Source: Imbricaverruca yamaguchii (Eukaryota; Arthropoda; Thecostraca; Neoverrucidae). From it: 64,000 bases of DNA. The stretch covers positions 2,311,001 through 2,375,000 of the forward strand of contig JAOTOL010001604.1 of the NCBI GenBank assembly GCA_034440575.1, written 5' to 3'. The notes under the pieces are model-generated. The model saw only the letters and a list, made by a program, of their open reading frames with translations, ran no database searches and was not told where the DNA came from. Below, in pieces: positions 22,304 through 45,275 of the stretch. The translations under genes and the position numbers were made by a program. Positions within the stretch are counted from its first letter, which is position 1; the number at the start of each line of letters is the position of its first letter.

Positions 22304-23936
22304 GGTGATCGATGCTTGTATCGGCGTCTGGGGATTCCGGGTTCAGGTGCGCCCAATCCACAATCGTATACTGTTAGTGCTTAGAGCTGCGCCAGTCGAT
22401 GTTGATGCCGTCATTGAATCTCAACCGCTATGGTTTCAGCATCCCTAATCCAATGCCTCGTTTGGATACGATTGAACCTCACTACGAGTGATGTCTACCG
22501 TGAAGCCGATTTGATTGCCAAATTCACTTTTTCAATTCACTCTTGCATTGATCACGGTCCGAAACTTCTGATCGCACGAATAATTCCGTTGAAGTGTTCA
22601 AATCCCGAGGAATCCTAAGTCAGTAACTGTTCTGTCTCGCGCTGCTGACGCTGTCTGTGCTATTTTTCGATATGCAACTGTTTTACTCCACCTTCAATCA
22701 AAGTGCAAACATCGTCTGGTTCAAATGTGCATATTAAGCCCCGAGCTCAACAATATGCGTATACGCGCTGAACTGAACATGGCTGCATCAACGTTGACAT
22801 GGTACTGCTCTTCAGCCAGTGCTGAGACGCTTGCATGGTCTCGGTGTGCTTCCGTCCAGACTTCCCATGTGTGGGTGGTTCAATTGTGGATCCGTCCAGG
22901 AACTGTGGGCTACTGAAGGGCATATGCAATACTCACTCTGTGGTGTATCCATTGTACAATAGGAAAAGCCAGTGGCAGGATGGCAGCCATTTTGAAGATA
23001 AAGGAATCTGATTGTCACCAGTTCACCGATGAACGATGTTTTCTTTCTTGTTGTATGTTGCTTGTTATCTGTTCGTGATGATATTATCTTTGATATTCAT
23101 CTACGATGGTATACGGTCCGTTTTCGGAAACCGACGTGCATTTACAATTGTCAGCTGTCACTGAGAATACACTCGCTGTACTTTGAACGTATAGATGATG
23201 GATCGACGAGCTAAACATTGTGCGGCCTGTGGACCCATGGTCAGCATGGCCTACACTTCTAAAGTCGAGGTTAGTTGAATATGCGGCCTCACCACAATTA
23301 CCCAGTTTATATGAGTCGAGATCGAGGTCGAGAGATAGCCGAGCAACACTAACAGCAGCAGCCCGCGCTCCGGCGCAAGTCAGACCGTGGTCACTGTGAC
23401 ACTGGTGAACGGCCAGTGTCCGGGTGTCTCGTCTTGCGGCACCATGGTAATGTCAGGTAATGGAGGAGAGGCACCGCTGTATTGTCAAGTAATGGAGGAA
23501 GGTAATGAAGCCGGGAGGCACTGCCGCCAGTTGACACCTGCAAGTGTACGATCAAGTCCCATCTCCACCTAAGTGTAGTCAACCTACCGAGATATAATCC
23601 CAGAGACGTGAGATGGGATATTTATTCGACCGCATGTCGGCGTATAGGTGACCTGACTGATGAAGCCTGAAACCTAGTCACTACCTTGAAGTACGAAGAT
23701 ATCGATACGGTATCGATCGATCGAAATCGATCGAAGTATACGGCTATTATGTCAGTTGGCTATTGGACACAGATCATTAGAGATAAGCGGATAAACAAGC
23801 TATGATTGACGTGGTTAAGCACGATTAATGACATTGTCATGTACGTCAAAGGGTGAACCTTCAGAACACCACGTCGTCCAGTAGACGGCGGCACTCGCGC
23901 ACAGCATTCGACCGGCGAGCACGCCCGTGCGCTCAC
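22304..23936. other. No gene recognised
   Basis: Intergenic sequence with short open frames only. A GATCGATCGA/ATCGAT-rich patch lies at 23,698-23,735. Confidence 0.45.
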
Positions 23937-23977
23937 TTGCGCTCCGCTACAGAAGCACACCGGCTGTCCGGTACAAT
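23937..23977 (-). other. Candidate small exon on minus strand
   Basis: Read on the minus strand, the 22-bp array ends in CCCCTCTCCTGCAG, a strong acceptor. Then come 41 nt (IVPDSRCASVAER in one frame) and a GTGAGC donor. No protein family is recognised and no neighbouring exon was found, so this is a guess from splice signals only. Confidence 0.2.
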
Positions 23978-23987
23978 CTGCAGGAGA

Positions 23988-24410
23988 GGGGTGTCGGGTC
24001 ACGTGGACAGGGGTGTCCGGTCACGAGGACAGGGGTGTCAGGTCACGTGGACAGGGCTGTCGGGTCACGAGGACAGGGGTGTCGGGTCACGTGGACAGGG
24101 CTGTCGGGTCACGTGGACAGGGGTGTCGGGTCACGTGGACAGGGGTGTCGGATCACGTGGACAGGGGTGTCTGGTCACGTGGACAGGGGTGTCGGGTCAC
24201 GTGGACAGGGGTATCGGGTCACAAGGACAGGGGTGTCGGTTCACGATGACAGGGGTGTCGGGTCACGAGGACAGGGGTGTCGGGCCACGTGGACAGGAAT
24301 GTCGGGTCACGAGGACAGGGGTGTCGGGTCACGTGGAGAGGGGTGTCAGGTCACGTGGACAGGGCTGTCGGGTCACGAGGACAGGAGTGTCGGGTCACGT
24401 GGACAGGCAA
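23988..24410. repeat. 22-bp minisatellite, ~19 copies
   Basis: Unit GTGTCGGGTCACGTGGACAGGG with variants (ACGAGG, GGCTGT). 22 is not a multiple of 3, so open frames cycle through three phases; they are not taken as genes. Confidence 0.9.
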
Positions 24411-26164
24411 AGTCGGCGGCCGCAGTCACCAACCATCAGCACAAGGTAGTAATCAGAGGCGAAAACCCTCGGGTGAAACGCGGTGAAAACCACATAACTG
24501 ACACCCTGCGGCGTATGGCCGACGAATCAACACATCGGGAGCCGAAATATCTAGGGATGCCGTTGTCTATCCATCAGACCTGAGTATACCATGTACACTG
24601 TGACAGCCACCAAGAGCCAACAATCTTGCTCATTATGGGAGGACCAAACGCATGGCTCGAGCACCACGAGACTCCTCTCACCACTGGACCTCTAATGTAC
24701 GACATGCACGACATAAGAGGTTAGGCTAGGTTAAGCACGGTGATGTCGGTATAGTTCTTGCGTGACATTAGCCGCACCCAGAAAGAGCAAATACTGCCAG
24801 GGGCGGATTCAACTTCGACATTTCACGAACGCGCAGGAAAATTGGCTTCAGTAACGTTTCGCAATCTCATTCGGAGTCAGTACCAATGAAAACTACAGTG
24901 AGTTCAGACAATCCTCGTGGCTCGATGTATTACTATTAAAACAGCGTCTCGCGCCACCTATGAAAGCCGTGTATATGTATTCGCCAAATGGAACGTGATT
25001 AGGATGGCTTGTGCATGCAAACGACAGGACCCGAGTAGGCTGGAACTCTGCAGGACCACCATGTTAGAATCCAAAATTGTCCAGCTTGGGAAAGATGGGT
25101 TCGAGATCCGTAAAAAATGAACGAAGTTCTACTCCTGTACATACGAACCTTCGGGTAGATGCAGCGCATCGCTGTCCTGAGCCAGGGACGAATTGGTGCA
25201 ACTTTATTCATTGTTCGAGTAGAATCGCTTTAATTCGCCTATAGCACAGGCGCTGCAGGGAGGGGTTCACGGTAAACGCTCAAGGAGAAACAAGTCGGCT
25301 GCACCTGGCTCTCGAGTAACCCCTCAGACAAATGCCTCATGTAGCATCATACTGGACCAGTGCAGACTGCAAGAGCCCTGGTCAGCCTCGTCGTCTCGTC
25401 ACAGGGGATACTGATGGACGACGTCAAGAAATAGCGACGAACATGCATCATGGAGACGATGTTGGGTGAACTGCTATATGAAACCGGCCCTGTGAAATCA
25501 ACCAGAGGTCATCTGGTTGATTATATTCCTTTACGAGTGGTATACAACATAACCACTTATGTGTACTTTTTCCTATTTCACAAAATTGTCGATCACATTA
25601 ACTAAACTATGCTAGTCTTATATTATGAAGTCCGGTATGATACAGAGTGAACGAAATACTGAAAACGTAAGCTACACAAACGAGCAAATTTCGTATCCTG
25701 TGGGGTTTAAAGATCTAGTCTCTTCGATCTGCAAATCCATTGCAACTGCTTATAGCTATCAAATGTAGTGCACTCCATGCCCATTCGTCGTCAGATAGGC
25801 AGCTTTTGCCAGGACACGATCCCACCAGTATCTCCGAGCCCAACCAACAGCCGATCTCGAGCCGAGCACTGACATTCTCACGTCAACTGGCGTCACACCG
25901 ACAAGTTGGCAGCACGACTACGACTCCCAGAGCAGGCGCTCCAATCACAGCGGTGTGCGCGGCGCCCCGAAGAGACGATTACACGCCGCCGCCGCCCCCC
26001 CCAACTCCACTCACCCCCTGCCGCCAGTGTCGTCGCCGGAGAGCATCTCGCCGCCGCCCTCACTGCAGAATACATGAGTGTACTGCTGTGCTTCCACTAC
26101 ACTCGTATTTCTACTCCGCACATCTGTGGTCAGGGAGTGTACACACAGAAGCAGTTTAAATGAC
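24411..26164. other. No gene recognised
   Basis: Unique-looking intergenic sequence. A GACATAAGAGGTTA motif at 24,712 also occurs near 3,283 and 7,073. A CCGCC-rich patch lies at 25,980-26,060. No exon can be supported. Confidence 0.45.
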
Positions 26165-26337
26165 TGGTTGGTTGGTTGGTTGGTTATTGGTTTTACGACA
26201 CATCGACCGTTGAATCATGTAGCGTTGCCAATCTTTCACGCCGATTGGCCGCGGACGAAGAGTAGCAACAGGTGAGACTTCAACCCACAAACTTTCGATT
26301 GTGAGACGAGAAACTTACCCCTAGACTACTCGTCCCC
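26165..26337 (-). repeat. SINE family S2 (GACGAGTAG type)
   Basis: The minus-strand copy starts GGGGACGAGTAGTCTAGGGG, with CTCGTCTCACAATCGAAAG and a B-box-like GTGGGTTGAAGTCTC. It continues GGCCAATCGGCGTGA...CGGTCGATGTGTCG and ends AAAACCAATAACCAACCAACC. The tail is a CCAA microsatellite. Confidence 0.85.
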
Positions 26338-26847
26338 TAGTTAAAATGACTGAAAACTTAACCGAGACAACGAGCTAATAATAACATCTGTGTATTTCAT
26401 AAGTTTACATCTGCGGACAAATTATTCTGAACAGTGTACCTATTGAAACGGAGCAAATAGGGCGACATGCTTATTTCTCTAAATAAAGGGACAGGTCAAC
26501 AAGATAATGATTACGTTTGAAGTGATTTGACCATTTCGAGCACAACCAACGAGATGGTCACGCGGCCTAGCGCACGTGGATAATAACCCACACAGCCAAC
26601 TGTGTGGGTGAGTCCTTTTGCGCACTAAGACAATGCGAAGGAGACTTAATATCAGCGAAGCAAGCCCTCAAACGCCACTAAGGAGTTACACATTACGCTG
26701 AAGGGGTGCCAGGAATGAGGCCATATTCCACGTGAAAAAGTACATGACACGCGACAGACACGACCACAGACACACGATCTACGCCTCATCTGCGGCTGCA
26801 CTAATAAATAAGCGCCGGAGTTCGGCCGACGCCGGCAGACCAGCACT

Positions 26848-27362
26848 CTAGCGATCCTTGGTGCGGCTGTGAGTGCCGGCACTCCCGCGATCCTTGGTGT
26901 GGCTGTGAGTGCCGGCACTCCCGCGATCCTTGGTGTGGCTGTGAGTGCCGGCACTCCCGCGATCCTTGGTGCGGCCGTGAGTGCCGGCACTCCCGCGATC
27001 CTTGGTGTGGCTCTGAGTGCCGGCACTCCCGCGATCCTTGGTGTGGCTCTGAGTGCCGGCACTCCCGCGATCCCTGGTGTGGCTGTGAGTGCCGGCACTC
27101 CCGCGATCCTTGGTGTGGCTCTGAGTGCCGGCACTCCCGCGATCCTTGGTGTGGCTGTGAGTGCCGGCACTCCCGCGATCCCTGGTGTGGCTCTGAGTGC
27201 CGGCACTCCCGCGATCCTTGGTGTGGCTCTGAGTGCCGGCACTCCCGCGATCCTTGGTGTGGCTGTGAGTGCCGGCACTCCCGCGATCCTTGGTGTGGCT
27301 GTGAGTGCCGGCACTCCCGCGATCCTTGGTGCGGCCGCGAGTACCAGCACTCCTGCGATGCT
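26848..27362. repeat. 36-bp minisatellite with palindromic core, ~14 copies
   Basis: The unit contains GAGTGCCGGCACTC, a perfect 14-bp palindrome, followed by CCGCGATCCTTGGTGTGGCT. 36 is divisible by 3, so 12-residue repeats (SAGTPAILGVAV) appear open on both strands. It lies downstream of the TMEM50 stop codon. Confidence 0.9.
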
Positions 27363-27689
27363 TTGTGCCGCCGTGAGTGCTGCCGGACACGACTCTTCGC
27401 GCCTCCGACAGCTGGTGGCTTGTGACGTGAAGGGTCGGCAGCTGCTGCGGCTGGGCGGGAGCCGCTGCCCGCGCGGAGCCAGGGGCGCGGCTGGCCGGGG
27501 TCAGCAGACCAGGCGCGAGTCGAGGGGTCGACGGGTCACGTCGGCGACGGCCCGGTCAGAAGTGGAGACCGTCGCACACGGGCGGCACCACCAGCCCAGT
27601 CCGCAGCTGAGCTCCATGGTTGGACTCGACTTGGCCCATCGGTCCGACTCACCATATCAGCCACTAGATCAGCCCACCAACTCAGCGCA

Positions 27690-27932
27690 CAACCACTGGG
27701 TCCATTCCGCCAGCCATGTCCGTCAGTTTCCCTCGTCAGCTGATCCGTCAGCTCAGCTCCCAGGTCAGCTCAGCTCTGACCGTCAGCTCTGACCGTCAGC
27801 TCAGCCCCCAGCTCAGCTCCGACAGTCAACTCAGCTCAGCTCCGACAGTCAGCTCAGCTCAGCTCAGTTCCGACCGTTAGCTCAGTCACCAGCTCAGCTC
27901 AGCCACCAGCTCAACTCAGCTCCCAGCTCAGC
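27690..27932. repeat. CAGCTCAGCTC low-complexity tract abutting TMEM50 stop
   Basis: Read on the minus strand, GAGCTGAGCTG repeats begin directly at the TMEM50 stop codon (GGC TGA GCTGAGCTG) and run for about 240 bp with interspersed GACTGTCGGA. It would form the start of the TMEM50 3' UTR. Confidence 0.8.
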
Positions 27933-38279
<10,347 letters not shown>

Positions 38280-38940
38280 GGCGCTCGTTGGGTGGCGCAC
38301 GCTGCAACAAAGCGAACAACGGTCCGAGTCTGGACGCCAAGATTGCACATCGCCGCCGAGATGCCGGCCTCTTGCTAAGACTTCTTGCTCTTGCCCCTTA
38401 CCCAACCTCATTATTTGCACCTAAAAAAACTTGCATGGACATAGCCCATATCATGCTGGGAAGAGCCACAACTTGAGGTTTTTAATCAGATACTTATTTC
38501 ATATGTTGAGTAGAGTCCAAGAACTGAACATGGGCTTAGCCCAACTCATTCTGCTCTGGCCCTACTCAGAATTGTCAGCTGGAAGCAGGTAGAAATTTGA
38601 AAAAATACAAATAGCAAAAACAAAACTCCAAAATAGAGACAAAAGGGTACCAAATTTTATTTATGGTGGTCAGTAACAATCATATGCATGTTAGGTATAT
38701 AGCCAGCATAGCAACCATACCTGTGATTGCTACATGCTCAGCATAGAGACCATATGCTCATGGCACATCCATATGCCAACACTGAGCCATCAAGTCATTG
38801 ATTGGCTAGTGGTATATGATGCCATTTACCATTCATTCATATTTTACATTTTTAGCTCAAGGATGGATACAAGGGAAAACGTGGATATGTGTCCCTCCCC
38901 TACCATGGATGGTGGCACCCCTCTCTGAGGGAGTGAGTAC
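38280..38940. other. Region upstream of TMEM50, no gene recognised
   Basis: Expected to hold the TMEM50 promoter and 5' UTR (minus strand). No core promoter element can be asserted. It turns AT-rich beyond 38,400. Confidence 0.4.
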
Positions 38941-38944
38941 ATCA

Positions 38945-39060
38945 CCCTGAAATGTTTCAGTTAGAGGCCACCTCTGGGAGGAAAATGTGTCAGTCAGAGG
39001 CCACCTCAGGGAGGAAAATGTATCAGCCAGAGGCCACCTCCAGGAGGAAAATGTGCACCT
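38945..39060. repeat. 33-bp tandem repeat, ~3.5 copies
   Basis: AGAGGCCACCTC(T/A/C)(G/A)GGAGGAAAATGTGTCAGTC unit, immediately before the 5'-truncated LINE. Confidence 0.8.
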
Positions 39061-39089
39061 ATGTATAGAAGGGCATCCCTCTAGAAGGC

Positions 39090-41412
39090 TCAAGACTTGA
39101 CTGTAGGCGAAACTCTGGGAAAAAGTGACCATAACATAGTTAGATTCAAGGCACATGTAGGGGAAACTATCAAGGATAATTTGGTAAAGGTTCCAAATTT
39201 CAACAAAGCAGACTTTAACGGCATGAGAGCGGCTTTAAGTGCCATCAGATGGGAAGAAGAATTCTCCAATTTAAATGCCTGTGAAATGTGGGAAAAGTTC
39301 AAATCTTACTTAAAGGAAACTCAGATTAGACATGTCCCCCAAAAGCAAAGACGCAAAAGAAGGGTAGGAAAGCCAGCATGGCTTACACCAGACGTGATAA
39401 AAGCAATTAGGGCTAAGAAAACTGCATTTAGAGTTTTTAAAGAAGCCTCAAATGTCATTAATCTAAAGGCGTATCGAAAAGCTAGAGACACTGTGAAGCA
39501 AAAAACCAGAGCAGCAAAGCGAGCAAAGGAACTGGATTTAGCTAGAAACTGTAATGGGGACAGTAAAAAGTTCTTTAGTTTCTACAAGCTGAGTAAAGTT
39601 TCTAACACAATTGGTCCACTGGAAGTAAACGGGACTACATTGGGTGAGGATAGTGAGATGGTTGAGGAGCTGAGCAAGCAGTTCAAATCAGTGTTTACAT
39701 TGGAAGATATGACCAATCTGCCGACCGTACACCATAGTTCAGATACATGGGATCTGACAAATGATGTTGATTTCATTGGTAGTGATGTTGTTTACAATCA
39801 TATCAGGAAAATAAAGCCAAATAAGGCAGCAGGACCTGATGATATTTATGCTAGGGTGTTGCGGGAAACTGAAAAGGAACTGGCATTTCCACTTAGTATA
39901 ATATTTTGTAGATCAGTTTCACATAATGAAATTCCAACCGATTGGAAAAGGGCAAATGTAGTTCCTATTTTCAAGAAAGGAGAAAGAGGGAAAGTTGAAA
40001 ACTATAGGCCAATAAGTCTCACATCCCTAGTCTGCAAGGTACTCGAATCAATTATCAAGGATAGAATAGTTAGTTATCTGGAAGGTAGCAGATTGATTCA
40101 AGATACTCAACATGGATTTAGAAAAGGACGATCGTGTCTCACAAACCTCTTGGACTTTTTGAACTTCGCCACAGAACAATTTGATCAGGGAAATCAGGTT
40201 GATGTAGCATATCTTGACTTTAGTAAGGCCTTTGACAAGGTACCCCATAAACGGTTAATGATACAGCTTCAGTCCCATGGTATTGCAGGTAGCATCTTAA
40301 AATGGATAGAGTTGTGGCTTTCAGATAGACAGCAAAGAGTGATGCTAAATGGTACAAAGTCATCATGGCAAAATGTTCTTAGTGGAGTCCCCCAGGGGTC
40401 AGTACTAGGGCCATTACTGTTCATTATATTTGTAAATAACATTGAAAGTGGCCTAAGCAGTAAAGTTTTGAAATTTGCAGATGATTTGAAGGTCTTTAGG
40501 GCAATAACAGGTCAGGATGAGCATATCTCGCTGCAAAAAGACTTAGACGAACTTGTGAAGTGGTCCGAAGAATGGCAAATGAAATTTAACTTTGATAAGT
40601 GCAAAATCATGCATGTAGGTAAGCAGCATATGAAGGCTCCATACTTGATGGGTGGCCAAGTGCTATCAGTGACTCAACAGGAGAGGGATTTAGGTGTTAT
40701 TCTAAACACAAAATTGGGGGCATCAGAACAGACCAAGGAAGCCAGGAAGAAGGCACTGAGAATGCTCGGGGCAATAAATAGGAATGTATCATACAGAAGT
40801 GAGGAAGTGATCAGGAAGCTATACTGTGCATACGTCAGGCCACATTTGGAATACTGCATCCAAGCTTGGTCTCCTAGCTATGAAAAAGATTGTTGGCTTT
40901 TTAGAGAGAGTACAAAAGAGGGCTACAAAAATGGTTAATGGCATAAGCAACCTGGCATATGAGGAAAGATTGAAGAAATTGAATATGTTTTCACTTAGAT
41001 ATAGAAGGCTGAGAGGAGATCTCATCGAGGTCTTTAAATTTGTCAATGGTCTGGAGAGGGGATACCTTGGGGAAATGTTTGAATTTAACAGAAATGATGC
41101 AATTAGAGGTCATAAATTCAAAATTAAAATTAACCACAGCAGAACAAGGTTAAGGCAAACTTTCTTCACCAACAGGGTAGTGGAACACTGGAACCAGCTG
41201 CCAGAAAACATCGTCAGTAGCAGAACATTGAACATCTTTAAAAACAGCATAGACAATCATTATAAGAATAGAGGGCTTGCTTTTCAGTATTACAGGGAGG
41301 GCTGATTGGCAGATTTGGTGGGCAACTGGTTCAGTGTACAGAGTGCAACCAAGAAGGGCCCTTGTGGCTCAGAGTTGCACTGATCTTTTATGTCTTTATG
41401 TCTTTATGTCAA
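39090..41412 (+). mobile_element. 5'-truncated CR1/Jockey-type LINE (family A)
   Basis: It starts in the end of the endonuclease domain (GETLGKSDHNIVRF) and carries a full reverse transcriptase: NKAAGPDDIYARVL, NYRPISLTSLVCKVLE, YLDFSKAFDKVPH, SGVPQGSVLGPLLF and the catalytic FADD. A single frameshift near 40,880 separates the main frame (39,097-40,938) from the C-terminal part (to 41,305). The 3' UTR has GCAACCAAGAAGGGCCCTTG, TGGCTC, and a tail of TTTATGTC repeats. Such elements retrotranspose by target-primed reverse transcription; this copy is defective. Confidence 0.93.
39097..40938 (+). pseudogene. LINE-A ORF2 (endonuclease end plus reverse transcriptase)
   Basis: 613 codons open but lacking the N-terminal endonuclease catalytic part. 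The RT core is intact with FADD. It leaves frame at SYEKDCWLF; the correct continuation (ERVQKRATKMVNGISNLAYE) is in the next frame from about 40,880. Confidence 0.9.
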
Positions 41413-42431
41413 GTGCACCTTAATTCTCTTGTTTTTTTTTCAGGCAGACACACTCCTCAAAGAGGAAAAGGCAATGTTTCAAGAAGGCTGAGTGCACAAC
41501 CACACCCCTAAGTTTCACAGCCAGAGGTCCCCAACAGGTACTTTTGCCGTGGTGCCCCTCCAGAGAAATGGCCCTCTCAAGACAAGTGCCCCTATGACAA
41601 TTTCTGGATCCACCCATGATAGTTTCACCATAATAATGTGTATTATAACAATAGGGAACAAGTCATTGTTTATCCAATCATGATTCATGTCAAACCATGT
41701 TCAGCACACTCACAAACATTGCATTGAAAAGAAATAACAAGAAATAAGAAATTACCTTCTGCAAATTTACCAAAATTGAGATCATGGATGCCATCTGTTT
41801 ATCTCCCCTCTTGACTACAGAGATGAGGATGGTCATTGATTACATGATTTGGCTTCAATGAAGTATTTTTTCTCCCTATTTCCATACCTAAATATCCATA
41901 TGTCAGGCAACTCATATAATAGTGTATAATAATCAAGTGATCATGAAAGTGCAGCATGAACCAACATCCATGACCCCATATCTGATACTCCTGACATGCT
42001 CACACAACACAAAGAATGCATATTCTCAACACATTTCACAAGTTGGATACTTGTGCACAGACAGATTTGCTACTTCCCATCTACTGGGATATGGTTTTCA
42101 GAATATGAAATAACGGTTTAAGTAAAACTATACTAAAAACAATGTGCCTAAAATATCTTTATTCCCACTGCCAAGTAGCAACCTGTTTTTTAACAACAAA
42201 AAATTGCAAAAATTCATTGAAATATATTCTCAATGATGTCAAATGTTCTCTGATGTACTGTTTTAGTTCATGTCTGGAAAGTTTTAGTTGAAGCTAGGAA
42301 GGACTTGGAAAGATCAAAAGCAACTAGACCAGGGAGCAAACTGCTGCTGTAAAACCACCTACTGTGATTTGAACCATCCACCTCTAGTACTGAAAACAAG
42401 TATGTGAACTGCATTAACCATACACACAGTA
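41413..42431. other. Between LINEs, no gene recognised
   Basis: AT-rich sequence without recognisable genes or repeats. Confidence 0.45.
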
Positions 42432-44750
42432 AGAGTAAAGTCATAAAGTCATAAAGTGTTAAGGCTTCATAAGGGCCACAAGGGCCCATCTGGGTCAAGC
42501 CTGTCTAGAAGATATTAGAAAGTACATGTTCACACCTATCAATTCCAAACCCATGCAATCCCTCCACCTGTGCCACCACAGCCAATCTCATCAGCATGAC
42601 ATCGCAAAGGAAGTTGCCAAATCCACTGCTAGGTACACCCCATATAGTACAACATAATACTAGCATAATGTTATACCCTATATAGCTAGTGAAAATACTC
42701 AATATCCCATGCATCACAAGTTAGAATTCAAAAACAACATTTTCCTGTCTAAAAAATTATCCACCCTACTTTTAAAGACATTCAATGAGGGACTCCCCAC
42801 TGCATCAGCAGGCAGCCTATTCCATTGGTCAACAACCCTTTGACTGAAGACCTGTTGTCGTTTAACTGTCCTGCACCTCATTTTGTCTAACCTGAATTGA
42901 TGACCCCTATGGGATACTCTAAACTGCAGAGCATCATTCAAATTGACCTGATCTAGCCCTCTAACAATTTTGTACATTTCAATCATGTCTCCCCTTAATC
43001 TCCTATACTTGAGTGAGTACATATCTAATGCATTAAGCCTTTCTCCATATTCTAAGTTACTTAATCCACTGACGAGTCTAGTGGCTTTGCGCTGGACTCT
43101 TTCTAACATATCTATATCCTTTTCTAGGTAGGGGCTCCATGCTTGTACAGAGTACTCCAAGTGGGGCCGCACATATGCTAAGTACAGCTTTTTCATGACT
43201 TCCCTGCTCTTATATTTCACACTTCTATTAATGAGTCCCAGCATTCTGAGTGCCCTATTTCTAGCTGAGATACATTGTTTTTCTGCTTTAAGGTCTTTTG
43301 AGACCAACACACCTAAGTCCCTTTCCTCTTCAATAACATCCAGTTCCCTCCCTCCCATTTTATAACTGAATGTCTCACCTGCAGACCCCTATATGCATAA
43401 CCTTACACTTATCATAGTTGAAAGTCATCTGCCATTGATCAGCCCACTCTTTTAAGTCGTCCAAATCTAGTTGAATATTACTAGATTGATCTCTGCTGTT
43501 AGCCACTCCTACCAGCTTGATGTCATCAGCAAATTTGAACACTCTATTCCTCAGCCCTACTTCAATGTTGTTCACAAAGATGATAAAGAGGAGGGGCCCT
43601 AGAACAGAGCCCTGTGGCACTCCACTCAGAACATCTTTCCAACCAGATTTACATCCATTCAATACTACCCTTTGTTTCCTTCCCTGCAACCATGCTTCAA
43701 TCCAATGTAGAACTTTTCCTACAATCCCATGTTGTTGTAATTGATGAATTAACCTTCCATGTGGAACTTTATCAAAAGCTTTGCTAAAGTCCAAGTACAC
43801 AACATCCATCCTGCTTTCATTGTCTACTTCTTTGGTAACATACTCAATGAACTCCAATAGGTTAGTTAAACAAGACCTTTGAGATCGAAATCCATGTTGA
43901 GTATCCCTTAAAAGGTTGTGCCTATCAAGATGAATCTGAACATTCTGTTTAACCAGCTTTTCTAGTACTTTGCAAACTAATGAGGTCAAACTGACTGGCC
44001 TGTAGTTTCCTACACTCTTCCTATTTCCCTTTTGAAAATTGGTACTACACTTGCATTTCTCCAATCTTCAGGTACTTCTGAATACTCCATAGATCGCCTG
44101 AAAATGATACCTAGGGGAGTTGCTAAAGCTTTAGCACACTCTACTAAGATCCTAGCATATATTTCATCTGGTCCGGAAGCTTTATTAGGTTTTATATTCT
44201 GCAACTGCTTCTCTACGGCTTCTGTAGTTATTGTAAGATCCTCCAGCATATCACCTGCCATGGCATGGCCTACAGATGTTCCTATTGAACCAGAATTATC
44301 TTTAGTGAAGACTGATGAGAATTGCTTGCTTAGGGATTCCACAATATCGCAATCATCAACCACTATTTCCCCATCTACCTCCAGTGGTCCTACACTACAC
44401 TTTTTAGCCTTAAATTTATAGAAGCTAAAGAATCTCTTAGCATTACCTGCTGAACATTCTCGAGCAAAGTTGATTTCAGCAAGTCTTTTAGATGCTCTAA
44501 CACACCTCCTAACTTTATTTCTAGCTATTCTATATGATTCTAGGTTTAACCCAGAGTTTGTATCTTTTAGTTTCTTGAATGCTTGTTTCTTTGAGTCCAG
44601 TAATTGCTTAACTTCCCTAGTCAGCCACGAAGGGTGCTTAACCCTGTTTGATCTAATTTGCCTACTGTCTAATTTGCCTACTGAGTAGGAATGTTGATGT
44701 GTGATGTAGAGCATGCTAACTTGAGATCTCAGAAATATAGGTATCAAAAT
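42432..44750 (-). mobile_element. 5'-truncated CR1/Jockey-type LINE (family B)
   Basis: Minus strand. It starts upstream of RT (HPSWLTREVKQLLDSKKQAF) and includes NIKPNKASGPDEIYARIL, NYRPVSLTSLVCKVLEKL, YLDFSKAFDKVPHGRL, SGVPQGSVLGPLLFIIF, FADDIKLVG, then VRPHLEYSVQAWSPYLEKDI and a 3' UTR ending in TTTATGAC repeats. Frameshifts near 44,030 and 43,370 break it into three frames. It is nearly identical to the truncated copy at 12,926-13,671, so the family was active fairly recently. Confidence 0.93.
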
Positions 44751-44859
44751 TGCAGCACTTTACTTCTATTATTTCTCCAATCTTTAACAAAATGAGATAT
44801 TAACAGAATAAGATATCCAACCCATCAATCGCCTTCTTGATGGTACAATGTCTGTGTCA

Positions 44860-45275
44860 GAAAAATATAGTCCAGAAAGTGTAGTCTTCAAGTATAACCA
44901 TCAAACTTTCTTTATATCAACAATCCATCTGAGTCATTGTAAGTTGATTGCCAGTCAGCAGTTGGTGATGTCACCCAAATGTTCACACACACCTCCAGCC
45001 AAATGCAATGAATGACCCCATGGCATCACCAGGAATATTTATAAGGGGGTGAAAACATAACCTAACATAACCCTTATAAATGTTCCTGGTGATGCCCCTG
45101 GGTGCATCACCTGTTCACCCAGCTGGGGGTGTGTCTTGGTATGTTTGAGTGATGTCATCAACAGCTGAGTGGCAGTCAGCTCATGATGGCTTGGATACAC
45201 TTGAGATAAATGAAGTGTGGGGGCAATACTTGAAGAATACCATCAGAAAGTACAGCCTCTGAGTGTGCAAAAGCA
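44860..45275. mobile_element. Fold-back element 1 (long imperfect palindrome)
   Basis: The centre is a 26-bp stem with one mismatch (GGCATCACCAGGAATATTTATAAGGG against CCCTTATAAATGTTCCTGGTGATGCC) around a 23-nt spacer. Similarity continues outward through CAGTCAGC...GTGATGTCAnC...CACACCnCCAGC and TCTTCAAGTAT...AACCATCA on each arm, giving arms of roughly 190 bp. No ORF; it resembles a MITE or fold-back transposon. Ends and target duplication were not resolved. Confidence 0.75.

Noticed and set aside
26652..27792. Repeat-protein-like frames (SAGTPAILGVAV and its reverse-strand partner)
   Set aside because: 36-bp minisatellite whose length is a multiple of 3; open on both strands equally, so not evidence of coding.
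39097..44747. Reverse transcriptase frames as host genes (telomerase or similar)
   Set aside because: Motifs, 5' truncation, 3' UTR and 8-bp tail repeats identify CR1/Jockey-type LINEs.
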